Origin: Craterostigma plantagineum | Taxonomy: Eukaryota; Streptophyta; Magnoliopsida; Lamiales; Linderniaceae | Direction: 5' to 3' | Assembly: GCA_027422505.1 (NCBI GenBank) | Contig: JAPQWV010000673.1 | Span: forward strand, 186,001 to 250,000 | DNA length: 64,000 nt | Shown: piece by piece, positions 10,383 through 22,943 of the stretch | Numbering within the stretch: the stretch's first letter is position 1 | Layout: every line of letters starts with the position of its first letter | Made by a program: the position numbers and the translations under genes | Notes under the pieces: generated by a model | The model's input: only the letters and a program-made list of their open reading frames with translations | What the model was told of the DNA's origin: nothing | Databases searched by the model: none

Positions 10383-12350
10383 ATGCAAAGGGTTGAAAAA
10401 ATGGTGCTTTGGAGTCGTACGTCTACTACTAATCTTCGCCGAATGTTCAGTGGTCTCTGTTTATTGGTTCTGCTTGCGTTTTTCGTCTTCGGACGGGAGA
10501 TTATCCAAAACCCATTCTTGCATGATGATGATCCATTTTCGAGAACATCTCTTACGTCGTCGTCTCCTCCGAGGAAGGCCTACGACAACAGTAGCGATTC
10601 ATCGAGCGACAACTATCTATTGCTCAAAAGAAACCCAACGATATGCTCTCGAATCCATAAGCACAAGGGATTTGCTTCGGAATGCGAGTATTTGTCTGCA
10701 AACCCCTCGTGCAATTCTGGCGGTATCATCGATTACTTGAAGTTCTTCTACTGCAGCTGCAGAAAAATCAAGCCTTTGGGCTATGTGGTGCTACTAATAT
10801 GGATAATTGCTCTGTTCTACTTGCTTGGGAACACCGCAGCTGATTATTTCTGCTGCTGCTTGGAAAAGCTTTCGAATTTACTGAACTTGCCCCCAACGGT
10901 CGCCGGCGTTACTCTGCTCCCACTAGGCAATGGCGCGCCCGACGTTTTCGCCAGCATAGCTGCTTTTGTGGGCCGAGATTCGGGCGATGTGGGGCTGAAC
11001 AGTGTTTTGGGAGGAGCTGTCTTCATCGTATGCATCGTAGTTGGGGCTGTTTCGATATGCGTAGCTGATCAGAACGTAAGAATCGATAAGTACTGCTTGC
11101 TTAGGGACGTGGGATTCTTCGCTCTTACGCTTCTGTCCGTTTTGGTTATTATGATCGTAGGCGAAGTGAGCGTAAAAGGCGCAGTTGCTTTCATTCTGAT
11201 ATACGCAGCTTACGCCTTATTCGTCGCATTAGGCGAGGTTTCGAGGAAGCGTAATTGGAAGACGAAGCTCGAATCTGTCACGCCTTTATTACCAGTCGTA
11301 CGCAGTTCTTCTTCGGACCGAGATTCCGAGGACGAATCGCTGCGTTCTTCGCTGATAAATTCCGATCCCGAGATCGAAAGCACGCCCGAAAAGGTTCCCC
11401 ATCTGATGTGGGCCCCGAAATTCCTGATCTTTTCCGACGGGATTTCAGAGCCAGACGAAGGCGAGGGCGAAGCCCAAACGTGGGGATGGAACGGGGAAAG
11501 GGAAAAAAAACCGTGCCTTTCGTTCGCCGAGCTCCTCTCCTACCTCGAAATTCCTCTCTCGATACCGAGGAAGCTCACCATCCCCATAGTCGACGAGGAG
11601 CGCTGGTCGAAGCCGTACGCGGTCGCCAGCGCTTTCTTCGCGCCTCTGCTGCTCTCGTTCCTATGGAACATTCAAGAAAGTTCCGCCCGTACGACCGCCG
11701 AGGCGGTAACCGTTTACCTCTCGGGCGCTTTCTCGGGCGCTTCGCTGGCGATCCTCGCTACGAAATGCACGTCGGCGAACCGCCCGCCCCAGAGATTCCT
11801 ACTCCCGTGGGTCGCGGGCGGGTTCTTCATGAGCATCGTGTGGTTCTACATCGTAGCGAACGAATTGGTCGCGATACTCGTCTCGTTCGGCGTGATACTC
11901 GGAATAAAACCGTCACTATTGGCGCTGACGATTCTGGCGTGGGGAAATTCGATGGGCGACCTGATGTCGAACGTCGCCGTGGCGATGGGCGGCCGAGACG
12001 GCGTCCAGGTGGCGATGTCCGGGTGCTATGCGGGCCCCATGTTTAATACTTTGGCTGGGCTGGGAATATCTATGCTCGTAGGCGCTTGGTCGTCGAGAAA
12101 GTCGGGTTCTTCTTACAAGGTTCCCAGCGATGTTGGGCTGTACTCGACGATTGGGTTTTTGATGTTGGGGCTCGTTTGGGCGGTCGTCGTTCTGCCGAGG
12201 AACGGTATGAGGCCGGGGAAGGTTTTGGGGGTTGGGCTTATGGTTATTTACTTGTGTTTTCTTACGTTGAGGGCGACCATGGCCGTGGGCGATGGGTCGT
12301 TCGATGGCTTGAGGATGTTATTGCATGTAGATAGGCGTTTTAGACTGTAG
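10383..12350 (+). CDS. Cation/calcium exchanger (CCX family, NCX-like antiporter)
   Basis: An intronless frame of 655 residues, typical of the CCX3/CCX4 branch. It has an N-terminal membrane segment (residues ~21-40), a lumenal Cys-containing loop, then two membrane halves. The first alpha repeat carries LPLGNGAPDVFASIAAFVG (residues ~178-196). The second carries AWGNSMGDLMSNVAVAMGG (residues ~520-540). GNGAPD and GNSMGD are the two ion-binding signatures of K+-dependent Na+/Ca2+-type exchangers. A long acidic, Ser-rich cytosolic loop (residues ~295-385) separates the halves. Plant CCX proteins move cations (K+, Na+, Ca2+, Mn2+) across the vacuole or other endomembranes; the substrate here cannot be told from sequence. 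A second ATG 18 bases on (10401) could also start the protein. Confidence 0.93.
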   Translation: MQRVEKMVLWSRTSTTNLRRMFSGLCLLVLLAFFVFGREIIQNPFLHDDDPFSRTSLTSSSPPRKAYDNSSDSSSDNYLLLKRNPTICSRIHKHKGFASECEYLSANPSCNSGGIIDYLKFFYCSCRKIKPLGYVVLLIWIIALFYLLGNTAADYFCCCLEKLSNLLNLPPTVAGVTLLPLGNGAPDVFASIAAFVGRDSGDVGLNSVLGGAVFIVCIVVGAVSICVADQNVRIDKYCLLRDVGFFALTLLSVLVIMIVGEVSVKGAVAFILIYAAYALFVALGEVSRKRNWKTKLESVTPLLPVVRSSSSDRDSEDESLRSSLINSDPEIESTPEKVPHLMWAPKFLIFSDGISEPDEGEGEAQTWGWNGEREKKPCLSFAELLSYLEIPLSIPRKLTIPIVDEERWSKPYAVASAFFAPLLLSFLWNIQESSARTTAEAVTVYLSGAFSGASLAILATKCTSANRPPQRFLLPWVAGGFFMSIVWFYIVANELVAILVSFGVILGIKPSLLALTILAWGNSMGDLMSNVAVAMGGRDGVQVAMSGCYAGPMFNTLAGLGISMLVGAWSSRKSGSSYKVPSDVGLYSTIGFLMLGLVWAVVVLPRNGMRPGKVLGVGLMVIYLCFLTLRATMAVGDGSFDGLRMLLHVDRRFRL

Positions 12351-12697
12351 ATTCTCTTACATGTGCGTTGCGAAGGAAGTTTTGTGTCTGCGTGTATATA
12401 GATAGGATTGGGGCAATCACTGAACATGAACTGAAATAATTCCATGGCGTTGTGCTAATGCTCTCTCTGTAACTGTGTTGTTTATGTATCTCTGGATTGC
12501 CTCGTGGGGAAGAAGCTAACGGAGTGACATGTGAGTTGCGTAGCCAACAATTTTTAAGCTATCACAATTGGCCAACTTTCAAACATCGCGAAACTTTCCA
12601 ACAATTTCCAGTGGAACTTGCGTGAACGCAACATTCATTGTGATCAATTCAAAACAAGAATGGTATTCAGTTAAATGATTTATTTTTGTGCGTAAGC

Positions 12698-12779
12698 GTC
12701 GCTTTGGCCGAGTGGTTAAGGCGTGTGCCTGCTAAGTACATGGGGTTTCCCCGCGAGAGTTCGAATCTCTCAGGCGACG
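12698..12779 (+). tRNA. tRNA-Ser(GCT)
   Basis: 82 bases that fold as a class II (long variable arm) tRNA. The acceptor stem pairs GTCGCTT with AGGCGAC. The D-arm region GGCCGAGTGGTTAAGGC holds the A box. The anticodon GCT is at 12731-12733. The variable arm is TGGGGTTTCCCCG and the T arm GAGTTCGAATCTC holds the B box. There is no intron. A T-rich tract follows at 12780-12790, as expected for RNA polymerase III termination. Confidence 0.95.
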
Positions 12780-14928
12780 TTTTAATTTTTTAAATTAATT
12801 GGATCATTTTGAGAAAGAAATATATCATTCCACCGTTACATCTTAGTTCTTACATGATCATCTTGCTAATAAATGGGCTGAATCGTCCAACGAAGATGTG
12901 GTGAGGAAGGAAACATATAAGGCCCAATCAAACCATTACTACAACTTCCCATCTCGTTGCTAATAGTTACATCATCGTATATGGCCCGCGTGAAAACAAG
13001 TCCTTAGTAGGCCCAAATATTTTTCCGTTCATAATTTCAGTTCATTTATCATTGTTAATTTGAAAGAGTATGGAGAAACAATGAAAGCTAAGAGTATGGA
13101 GAAAACACTGAAAGCTATAGGCATAATGCTTTTATTTATATGAACAGGCTTGTTTCTGTAACGTTCCAAAACCTGCTGGCTTGGATCAGATGCATGGAAT
13201 TCTAACATTTTGGCCAAAGTTATAAGTTCTCTTCTTTTCATGATCATGGATGCATTTTCAGCCTACTATTTGCCAATATAATGATCCAAGCGGTATTATA
13301 TTCCAGTTCATCCATTTGACAACAAAAAGGAGTGTGTGCAAATCACATTGTTGTCCACGAAACATGCTTTAATATGAGACACATTTTATCTTTACTACGA
13401 TTGAACATCTTCTTAAGTTCTAGTATGGAATTGAGAATTTTATTGCGCCATTCTTACAATGTCATATGAACTACGTCACAACCGTTAGGACGCTTTCAAT
13501 CCAAAAACGATGACCTTTCGAAAATGTTCCTTACGACAAAGTTCGTTTACCGTTGCACGTTTGCCAATCATTGCTGGATTTAGTCAGCCTCAATTTTTTG
13601 TTTTTGTTTTTCGTAAGCATTACCGGTCTAACGTAAACAGTTAACAGAATGTGGCGCGACAAATTTAACGGGAATATTTGTTTACATACATAACTCTTAA
13701 AAGTAAATTGATTATTGCAACCTTTTTACTGCGTTTATGTGATTCTACGACAAGCTATAAACTGATGGACCTCATGGAAGGAAGTTATCTGCTAAGCTAT
13801 TATATACAGTGGAATACCTTTCTGTGGTTTATTTTACACCTCCATTATTTTCCTAAATGACAAATGTGCCTATTTGTTATAAATACGCTTGATGATACAC
13901 GTTAAGCTGATGACAATATAGTGATTGAATATTCATATTCCATAGGGGGTGAATTATTTGCGTTTCATTAGATTAACTGAATTATTTCATGGTCAAACCC
14001 TTTTAGAAAGCATATTTATCAGTCCATAATATTATTGTGTGAATCAAGAGCAAGTAATTATCTTTGAATAGCATTTTCTTTTATGGATTGCCAAGAAAAA
14101 TTCCTTTAAAAGGTGTTGGGGATAATAAATATACTTCTCTAGAAAGTGGGGTTAGATGTTGCAACTGAAGTTAGGTTGAAAAACAATGACGACAAAAGTT
14201 TGTATTTAAATTTTCAGCATTTCACTTTTGTGCTCGTAATAATATCTTGAACATTGGTCTTTAGGGTTAGTTGCTGAGTGCTTTTGATTTTGATTTTGTT
14301 TTTTTTATTTTTTTTTGCTTTTCCTTAATGTCAGTGAAAAATGAAACGCCAATATTAGCTGAGATGGAAAAACCACGTGTGCTCCTCCTCTTCCCTCCCT
14401 AGGCTGATTACAGTAATACTAAGAGTATGAGTAGCAGCATTTATTTCAACCTTCCCAGGTGGTTTTTTCTTGTGAATTGCTGACATCTAAATCTTTAATT
14501 ATATTTGTTCTTTTCTACGGTGCCGTTACGTATGCATTGCTCCAAAACTATAATATATATGAGGGGGGGTTTGTGTTGTATGAGCAATTCACTCACAAGC
14601 ATAACCTCCACTCTTCTCTTCTCTTTTAAGGTCTCTCTTTTCTTCTTCTCTTACTCAATATCTTTTTTGGCACAGTTCCTTTATCCTTGGCTTCAACATG
14701 TTCTGTGTTCTTTCTGTACATATTTCTGAGATTTAGTGATTAAACTTGTGTGTGTGTGTGTTTTCTTGCTTCATATGCATACACTCCAGCATTGATGAGG
14801 ACCATCTTTTACTGTTTTCATTTATTATTTCTTCCCTTTCATTAATCAAAGAACTAGTCATCTTCAACATTTTCTTACATTTCAGTTCTCTTGTAATAAT
14901 AATAAGCAGATATAGTCCAGCAGCAAAA
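12780..14928. other. Long AT-rich intergenic region
   Basis: About 2.1 kb with no supported gene. Short frames at 13029-13247 (-) and 13678-13860 (+) have no recognisable motif and random-looking composition. TGGGCC/GGCCCA motifs lie at about 12880-13015. Pyrimidine-rich sequence at 14590-14720 and a TG run at 14748-14760 lead into the RRM-like gene and are probably its promoter and leader. Confidence 0.5.
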
Positions 14929-15951
14929 ATGGACATGGGCAGCAACTACTTCGCTGTTACCAGCGACGAATTCAAGATCTTCCATGGAATCGACCGTTCA
15001 CTGTACCTCATCCTCGTCACGAACCTCCATCGCAACCCATTGGAGTGCCTCTACGTAATGGGCCTATGGATGTGGGTGGAGCGCCGCCGCCGTGGATCAT
15101 TCGCCGCCGATCACTTCATCAGCAAAATCCTCTCCCTCCCGCCGTTTCTCATCAACGAAATTGCAGAGGAAGCCGTCGCGTGCCTCAAGTACCTAAACCC
15201 AGGTTTTCCATTCTCGTCGGAGCTGTCCGAAATTCCCCTGACCTGCAAACTCCTCGACAGGGACGACGACCTCAGCCTTCGATTCTTCCACCACCACCGC
15301 GCCGCCGTCTTCAAGGAAGTCAAAGACCTAGTCAACGCCGTACTCCTTCCCACTGTCTCAGACATAATGGAGAATTTCCGCCGCCGTCGCTCAACTGGGT
15401 TTTCCGGCCACTTCTCCCCCGCCGCCGCGCCGCCAGCCCCAGCTTCTTACCTGAACCTCAGTCGTTCGCCTGTAAAATTCTCAGCCCACGGCGGCCATGG
15501 CCATGGCTATAGCTTCTTCCCCAGTGCTACCGCCGCCGCCACGAATAGCAATAACGTGATGAGCAGAAACTTCGTCGTCCGGCCATCATCATCGTCGTCG
15601 TCGTCGCGAACTGATCGCACGATGTTCGTCACCTTCTCCAAAGGCTACCCAGTGACGAAAGCTGAGGTCACCGCCTTCTTCACGAGGATCTTCGCCGGCA
15701 ACGTCATCGAGTCGCTACACATGCAAGAGGTGGAGCCCCATGAACAGTCGCTATATGCGAGGATCGTCTTTGTCAGGGCGGCGTTCATCGAAGCTATTTT
15801 GGACGGTCAGATGAAGGCCAAGTTCGCCATTAATGGCAAGCATGTGTGGCTTCGTAGGTTTGTTCCCAGGAACAACAACGTCAAGAGGGGATCAGCTTAT
15901 TACTGTGGGTGCCCAGGCAATATGGATGCTTGCATTTGCATGCTTGGTTAA
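14929..15951 (+). CDS. Plant RRM-like RNA-binding family protein
   Basis: A single exon of 340 residues. The N-terminal half (residues ~8-130) is helical and rich in Leu and charged residues (VMGLWMWVERRRRGSF, EIAEEAVACLKYLNPGFPF). A low-complexity Ser/Ala/Pro linker with a Ser run follows (~150-230). The C-terminal part (residues ~227-310) resembles a plant-type RRM: TMFVTFSKGYPVTKAEVTAF, then LYARIVFVRAAFIEAILDG as the RNP1-like strand, then a strand with HVWLRRF. A Cys-rich tail ends GCPGNMDACICMLG. Plants have a family of such proteins of unknown role; I infer RNA binding. The frame extends upstream, but the ATG at 14929 in AAAATGGAC is the sensible start, with a T/A-rich leader before it. 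Confidence 0.8.
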   Translation: MDMGSNYFAVTSDEFKIFHGIDRSLYLILVTNLHRNPLECLYVMGLWMWVERRRRGSFAADHFISKILSLPPFLINEIAEEAVACLKYLNPGFPFSSELSEIPLTCKLLDRDDDLSLRFFHHHRAAVFKEVKDLVNAVLLPTVSDIMENFRRRRSTGFSGHFSPAAAPPAPASYLNLSRSPVKFSAHGGHGHGYSFFPSATAAATNSNNVMSRNFVVRPSSSSSSSRTDRTMFVTFSKGYPVTKAEVTAFFTRIFAGNVIESLHMQEVEPHEQSLYARIVFVRAAFIEAILDGQMKAKFAINGKHVWLRRFVPRNNNVKRGSAYYCGCPGNMDACICMLG

Positions 15952-18453
15952 AAGATCGTCGTCTACGTGCGTTTTATCGTCATGGGGGATCTTACTTTGT
16001 GTTGTTTATTTGTCTTTGTTTTTAAGGTTTTCCAGGGATCTGTGTAGCTTCACGGTCGGGTTTCTCCCTGAGAATTTGTGGTTTAAATAATTTTATCGAG
16101 TCTATGTAATGGATGATGGTGATGATTCCCATGTAATAAGTTTATGGTATTAAGAACTTGCTCTCATCGAATACAATGGTGTGTGTTCTATCGTTATTAA
16201 CGTCCGCCATTGACGAGCTCGAGTTGGTGATGTAGGTGAAGGTGTTCCTCCTCTTTATTCATGTTTTGCATGTGTGTCTTATTTTTGGAGTTATTTATTA
16301 CGCTATTCAAACGTTTCTTTGGCGCTTGTACTTTACACGTGGGCTTATATGCCGCGTGGTTTTTCTCTATTTTTTGGAAGTATTTACCTGCGAAGTGCAA
16401 TTAATTTATGATGCAAGAGGGCCCCACAGAAGTAAAGGTTACGAACTTTTAGCCAGGAATAGTTAGTGATGGATGGAGATAAAGCTTCTTCTAATCTAAC
16501 ACGAGGAATCTTTTAAAATTGAATCTTTTTTGTCTGATTTCAATGTAACGGTAGGTTGCGACGTCACGGCTTATGCGTCATATTTTAAAATAAAAAAATT
16601 AACTGTAATATGGCTTAAAAGTAAACCCCACAACGAAATTTATATTTTTTTTTCCAACAACTAAATTTTATATAACATGTCAAAGAAGCGAATATTACTT
16701 GTTATTATTAATTAATTTTAATTTGGACTTGGGCTGTATTGAAATGATGGCCCAAATCAAAGTCTCGGTCCATCTTGAGTAGGCCCAGTTATAGTTACGT
16801 GGAGTCTGTTCAGCCCATTACTGGCAAATCCTCTACAATAAGCCGAACTTTATTAACAACCATTGCTGTCTTAATATGCAATAGGTTTATTAAGTGTTTT
16901 TGTTACTCGTAGAATTAGATGACCATGTTCCCAAGGTTCTTATTTTTTTCCCTTAAAATAAATTGAACGCGACCACAAACGAGACTTGAGAGTGACTTGT
17001 CAAAACAGCGATTAAGGGATTTTTTATGAAGATTGATGGTCGAAATTAGTTATGTATTTCTTCTAAAATATATGGTCGCTCATATGCTTATTAGTCAAAC
17101 CTTGTTTGGTTGTTGTGAAGATGGATGCTCTTAAAGTTGGTCTAATACAGTTTGGAAAAAAGACCGAGTTTGTAGTCTACTTGTGTTGTGTGTTGGGAGT
17201 TTGGTAATACCTTTTTATTTGATTTTATTTATTGACATTGTGTTTGGTTACACTACTTTTGTTTATCATAATCCTTTTTTTTCCTCAAGAAACAATCAAA
17301 TTATATACATCAGTATTATGTAACCAAACATTATAGTGGAATAAGATAAGAATAATTCCTAATCTTTGTAATCAAAAAACGAAAAAACATTAATAGACTT
17401 GCTATATTGACTTATATATGAAAATAACGTAAGATAAGTACAATGAAATGAAACAGCCACCTCTTTCATCTAAAGTCCAAACACGTCCTTACTATTTCAA
17501 CGACGGGCCCACATTTTGGACCTTTTCAATAATACCTCGTTCTTTCTCTCGTCTTGTTGTTCTGGATATATTATATTTTTCTTCATGCCCATGAGAATCA
17601 AATCAGCATACAATCACTTCAGTTAATTGATATGATCATTTAAATACGATTAATTGCAAAGTTTATGTTGAGAGTTGGGTTGTAATCAATATTATCCATG
17701 CTTTTTCGGGCTCTTTTTCTTTTTCTGTCTATTAATTGATCTATTGGAAGTACAATCAGGATATAGTTGAAGAGAGGAGAAAGCTAAGCTTTTGTTTGGA
17801 ACAGAATATGTATTCGTCGTAGCCGTCTGAAGATAATATAGACAAAACATATTGGGGTTTTCATATTGCACAAGGTTTGCTCTCCTAATATTTGTTGTTT
17901 TTATTTCATTGATCCCTTTTCATTTCTACTGAACTTGGTGTGTGTACATATTTTCTTTCCTTTCTTTTTTTGTCGTCTCGATTTATGCGATTTCTACTGT
18001 TCGTTTATTCTCTAGGGAGATGTTATAATATGATCGATTTGTGTTAATTGGTGATATAGAGTTTTTGGGTATCGAGGCTTAAGCTGTGAGGTGGAAAAGT
18101 TGTGATCTTGCTCGTGAAAACCTGAAGTCAAGTTACCTTACAAGGTTGTCTTTTTCCTGTAACTCCTTTTTTTCTTTCTTTTTTTTTTGGATATAATTCA
18201 GGTGATTATAATCGAGTTGGATGGAGTTCTCAATTCTTCTAGTTTTAGCTTCATTTGTTCATTTCTTGCAATGGGAGGTTGCTAGGATTTAAGTTTGCGA
18301 AACCCATCTATTTGGACGATTTGGATCAGTAAAACGAAATCCTTCGTTCTTCTCCTCTCTTTATACACATTACTAGCATCACTCTAAACTGGGCTGTCTA
18401 TCAGTTATATTCTTGTCTTGTCTTCATTTTTGTAGGAAAACAAGGTTTCACCG
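15952..18453. other. Intergenic region and 5' UTR of the DENN gene
   Basis: 3' UTR of the RRM-like gene, then about 2 kb of AT-rich sequence without a supported gene. Paired TGTTTGGTTAC / GTAACCAAACA motifs at about 17244-17331 hint at a small degenerate MITE but no clear ends are visible. From about 17800 the sequence looks like a leader with an intron ending TTTTGTAG at about 18434, just before the DENN start codon. Confidence 0.45.
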
Positions 18454-21400
18454 ATGGAGAAAGAAGAAGACAAGGGCAGTCCTAGCTGGAGCGCATCGCT
18501 GTTCATGCAAAAAACCGAAGATGTTGCTCGAGCTGTTGCTGCCGCTGTTCGATCATCACGCTCCGCCGCTGAGCAGCCATCTAAAGCCGAAAATGGTAGT
18601 CAGATTCAGAGACTTCAGCAACATGTTTCGAGGATTATTAAGGGCTTATCGAGTCCCACCGAAGTGAAAAGTGGACCTTATAACCCTGAAGTATTGACCA
18701 TTCAGAAACGTCAGTGGGCTAACTTTCACTTGCAGGCATTGGTAGTTCAGAGTTCTCTGTCTTTTTATCCTTTCAGTAATTTTTTGGTGATTGGTTAGAA
18801 GAGCCTTTTCTGTCGCGGTGTGCGAACGAATGATTTAATTCACGGTCGTTTGCTAGAGTGTAAATGCTTGATTTGTCCACTTTGAAGCAATGTTACTTAC
18901 CTCTCCTTTAATGCATCTGCAATCTGGTTAAATTCATCGTTCGAAATCGAAAAAAGTTTCTTTTTGATCGAGTTAACTGCAACAAACTTGTGGAGAACTT
19001 TTCAAACTTACTGTAATCGACGATCGCAGGACCATAAAGTTTGGAAGGAACCATCGAAGCTTTTTGAAAGCATTGTAGTTGTGGGACTTCCTGCAGATTC
19101 TATTCAAGCACTTCATGATCTTTATTTTTCTGGGAAGAATGAGAATTCTGGGATAATTCGTAATGCTCTCGGCGGCGCACATCAGTATCGTATAGAACCA
19201 AATCTTGAGCCACAGGTATTTAATTTCTGACAAAGGCTCTTTAATACAACATTCTATGAATTAAAAGTAGCTAAGGATCCTAGAACTGGCAAAAAAAAAC
19301 TCATGTTCTGCTATTTCAGGTCCTCTTTGTTTATCCTCCAGAAAAAAAGCTACCGCTCAAGTATAGAGATCTTCTTTCATACTGTCTTCCCGCTGGAGTA
19401 GAGGTTGGTGTAGTTTTCCTTTAAGGACGCTATTCAGTTTTTTTTTATCTGTCCTTTTGCTGTCGTTCACTAGATTTGTTTTAATAAATAAATTGGCTCC
19501 TTACTGCAGGTGAATGCCATTGAGAGAACTCCATCCATGAGTGAGTTGAATGAAATACTTCTCGGACAGGTAATTAATGGAATTGAAGGCTATTATATCT
19601 CACTTTGATGATTTTACGTTTTTTTTTTTTTTCGCTTAGATTCATGTTTGTGTCTATAGGAGCATCTAAAACAAAGCGATCTTTCATTTGTCTTCAGGTT
19701 GCAGGTATGGTGGTCGACCTTTTTCTTATTTTTTCCCTCTGTTTCTTGCCAGCTTTTATATATCAAGTCTTTGAGCTGCATGTTTTTCTGATTTTGACCT
19801 GGGTTTGTGGTAACTGACTCTGTTGTGAGGATTTCTTTATTGTTTTCAAAAAATATGAAAGCCTTAATGTGCAGGTAGCTGATGCTTCAACTCTTTATGG
19901 TTGCTGCGTTTTGGTTGATGAAATCATACAAAAACCCTCGGGACTGATTTCCATGATGTCAGATGGGCAACCTATCTCTTCAAGACCGGCACGTCATATC
20001 TTAACAACACGCCGTTGTTATTGCATTCTCTCAAGGTTTCCATTTTTTGAGTTGCATTTTGGAGTTTTGAACAGGTTTGTGAGTACTTGAGTCGTGCATC
20101 ATTCTATTTTTTTCTTGTCATTTCGTCCAATTGTGTAGTTATATGTCCTCCTCCTTCGTCGTTTGTACTTGTCATGCAGCATTTTCACTGAGGAGAGGCT
20201 GCAAAGGTTGACAAAACAAGTCAATAATTTGGAATTGGAAACGTATGTGGATTATGATGACTCCGAATCAGTAGAAGAAAGAACTGATAGTTTCCCTGTC
20301 GAAGATGGTGGAGTCGACCTGCAAAATGCAGTTGAAACCTCCCAGTCAAGTATTAGTGATTCCATATCTGGCGAAACTGCTGATGATTTATCTCATCTTG
20401 ACCTCCAAAATCCAATGGAGGATAACAACTCGAAGAAAGATCCCCCTGCTACTACAGAGAACGCCGTGTCTTTGGATGATTCTGTGCATAATATTCCCGT
20501 AAATTGCAAGTTAAGTAATAAAGATTCTCCAGATAGGCGCTTGTCTAACTCTGTTTCGCCATTGCTAAGGTATCAGCAGTGTGAAAGCTCTGATTCTTCC
20601 CCGAGGTAGTGCCACCACGCTTCTTTTTCCCTGTAGTTTCTTGTTTCACACTGATGATATCCTTTTTTGATGCAGTTTTCGAGGTTCGCCGATTGACGAT
20701 AGGCGTTTCAGAAGCGAATTTGAGGAGGTGGAAACTGAAGAGGCATCGTCGTCTGGTCAAGATGTGTTTAGCGAACAAAAGGATATCCTTGAGTGGGCTA
20801 AGGTAACTCTTTTCAATGTCTTAAAATAATTTATCCTCGTATTCATCCAAATGATTAGGATATCTTACTCACCGACGTTTTGCAGGCAAATAACAATGGT
20901 TCCTTGCAAATCATCTGCGAGTATTACCATCTAAATATCCCAGCAAGGGGTTCAACTATCAAGTTCCACCCTTTGGATCACCTCCATCCTCTAGAATACA
21001 ACAGACCAAATGGGAGGGTTGTGCATATTGCTGGTTCGACAATTGATTTGAGATCATGCAGCTCGAGTTTTGAATTGGCTGAGGTAAGTTTCTAAAGGCT
21101 ACTTTTTAGAATATATTTTTTTTAACTATAAAATGGAAGATTCAATCTCCAAAGACCAAAACAAGATGCCCATGAGGTGTTTCTAGACTTTTTTCGCACT
21201 CTTCATTTGGAATTTGATTTTTATATCATACAGGCGCACGACGAACTCATGGTCGAAGAAGAAGCTGCTTCCCTGTCTGTATGGTCTATTGCATGCCTAT
21301 GTGGTTCCCTACGACTGGAACATGTACGTGTAATATTTACATCTGTTCTGATTAGCGACGCTACACATTTTTTTCTTAAAAGATGAAACTCTATGTAGGG

Positions 21401-22943
21401 ATAATATTTTGTATAAGAATATGCATTGCTGAATGCTTTGATTCTTCGGTTTTCTCCACAGGTGCTGACATTATTCGCTGGGGCACTGCTGGAGAAACAG
21501 ATCGTCGTTGTCTGTTCGAATTTGGTAATGGTTGATTAATCATCCATCTGTGGATCAATATAATCATGAAAAATAGCATTGCGATTAGATAAACCAAAAA
21601 TAGAAGATTTAATTTTCAATTTTTCATGCACAGGGTATTCTCTCTGCTTTAGTTCTGTCAATCATCCCCCTTATCAGGCCATATCGGTGGCAGAGCTGGT
21701 TGATGCCAGTAATTATCCTTTATACTTATTTGCCGATTCTCATTCTTGACTGTACTTTTATTTCTTGGCAAAAAAAAAAAAAAAATGCCTAGGTTAGTTT
21801 CTTTATTAAACGGAAGTAAACTGTACAGGTTTTGCCAAATGACATGCTGGAATTCCTGGATGCGCCTGTACCATACATTGTGAGTTGGACTATATTTAGC
21901 TTCGTCGAAATGGTTCTATGATAGTGCTCTATAGGCTTATATTTTTGGTTTTTTCTGTTATTACATTTCCCTTATCATAATAGATTACGTTATGATACTT
22001 CGTCTTTGGGCAGGTTGGCGTGACGAACAAAACAACTGAATTGCAGTCAAAGCTGACAAATGTTATTCTAGTAGATGCAAATAAGAACCAGGTAAATCTA
22101 ATGTCGAAGTGTAAACATTGTAATTTAGTTTTTTCTAATGCTAAAAAATGGAACTTAATTGCATCTTTGTCTACTGGAATTAATCTGCAGGTGAAATCAC
22201 CATCACTACCACAGCTGCCGAGCTATAAAGAACTATACTCACGCCTTAGTCCTTACCATTCTAAGCTGGTGGGGGAAAGCTACTTGGGCAAGAGAAGACC
22301 AGTCTATGAATGTAATGATATACAGGCATGTGCCTCGACTTTGAAAATCACGTTTCTATCTCTCAAATCCAACCGTAATTGCCAACATATTGGGTGGTTA
22401 TTGATGCACCAAGATCCTTCCTTTTCGCATGTAGTACAACACCCTTGACAGTGTACTTCTTTTCTATTGCAGGTCGAAGCTGCCAAAGCGTTCTTGGGAG
22501 AATTAAGGCTGTACTTAGACTGTCTATGTTCCAACTTACGTTCTCACACTATCACGAACGTTCAGTCAAATGACGACAAGGTTCGTGAATGACTGACTAG
22601 TTATTTGACACTGCAGAAGAAATTAGTAATTTGCCTATACAGTCTATGAAATGTTTACGAAGAGTTTCTGTCACCGATCGTTTAGGTCTCATTGCTCTTA
22701 AAGGAGAGTTTCATCGAGTCCTTTCCTAGCCGAGACCGCCCCTTCATGAAGGTGAAGAAATCAATCTTATTATCAGCGTATAATCTGTTTTTCAATTCTG
22801 CTCGTTAATACTACAACATCGACGTCTAACATTTGAACTTCTTTTTCTCTATGCGTGATGTACCAAAACAACAGCTTTTCTTGGAAACACAGCTGTTCTC
22901 GGTCCATACAGATTTCGTACTATCTTTCTTTCAGAAAGAGTAA
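18454..22943 (+). CDS. DENN (AEX-3) domain-containing protein, putative Rab exchange factor
   Basis: Eighteen coding exons: 18454-18741, 19030-19215, 19320-19403, 19510-19569, 19660-19704, 19875-20074, 20180-20605, 20676-20802, 20886-21083, 21234-21323, 21462-21524, 21634-21708, 21829-21879, 22014-22091, 22191-22325, 22473-22580, 22686-22751, 22875-22943. All phases agree (782 residues). The uDENN part holds LFVYPPEKKLPLKYRDLLSYC and VFRLQVADASTLYGCCVLVDE. An acidic Ser-rich insert follows (exon 7). The core DENN has GALLEKQIVVVCSNLGILSA and LIRPYRWQSWLMPVLP, then FLDAPVPYIVG. The C-terminus ends DFVLSFFQKE. DENN proteins generally act as GTP-exchange factors for Rab GTPases in membrane traffic; the partner here is unknown. 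Exon 15 ends at a GC donor (CAG|GCATGT). The homologue I recall is Arabidopsis At5g35560. Confidence 0.92.

Noticed and set aside
11255..12046. 263-codon open frame on the + strand
   Set aside because: It lies wholly inside the cation exchanger in another frame, Arg-rich from GC-rich codons; a shadow.
13029..13247. 72-codon minus frame
   Set aside because: No recognisable motif and no codon pattern; likely chance in AT-rich spacer.
17200..17420. Possible small MITE with TGTTTGGTTAC / GTAACCAAACA arms
   Set aside because: The arms are short and no terminal repeat or target duplication could be set.
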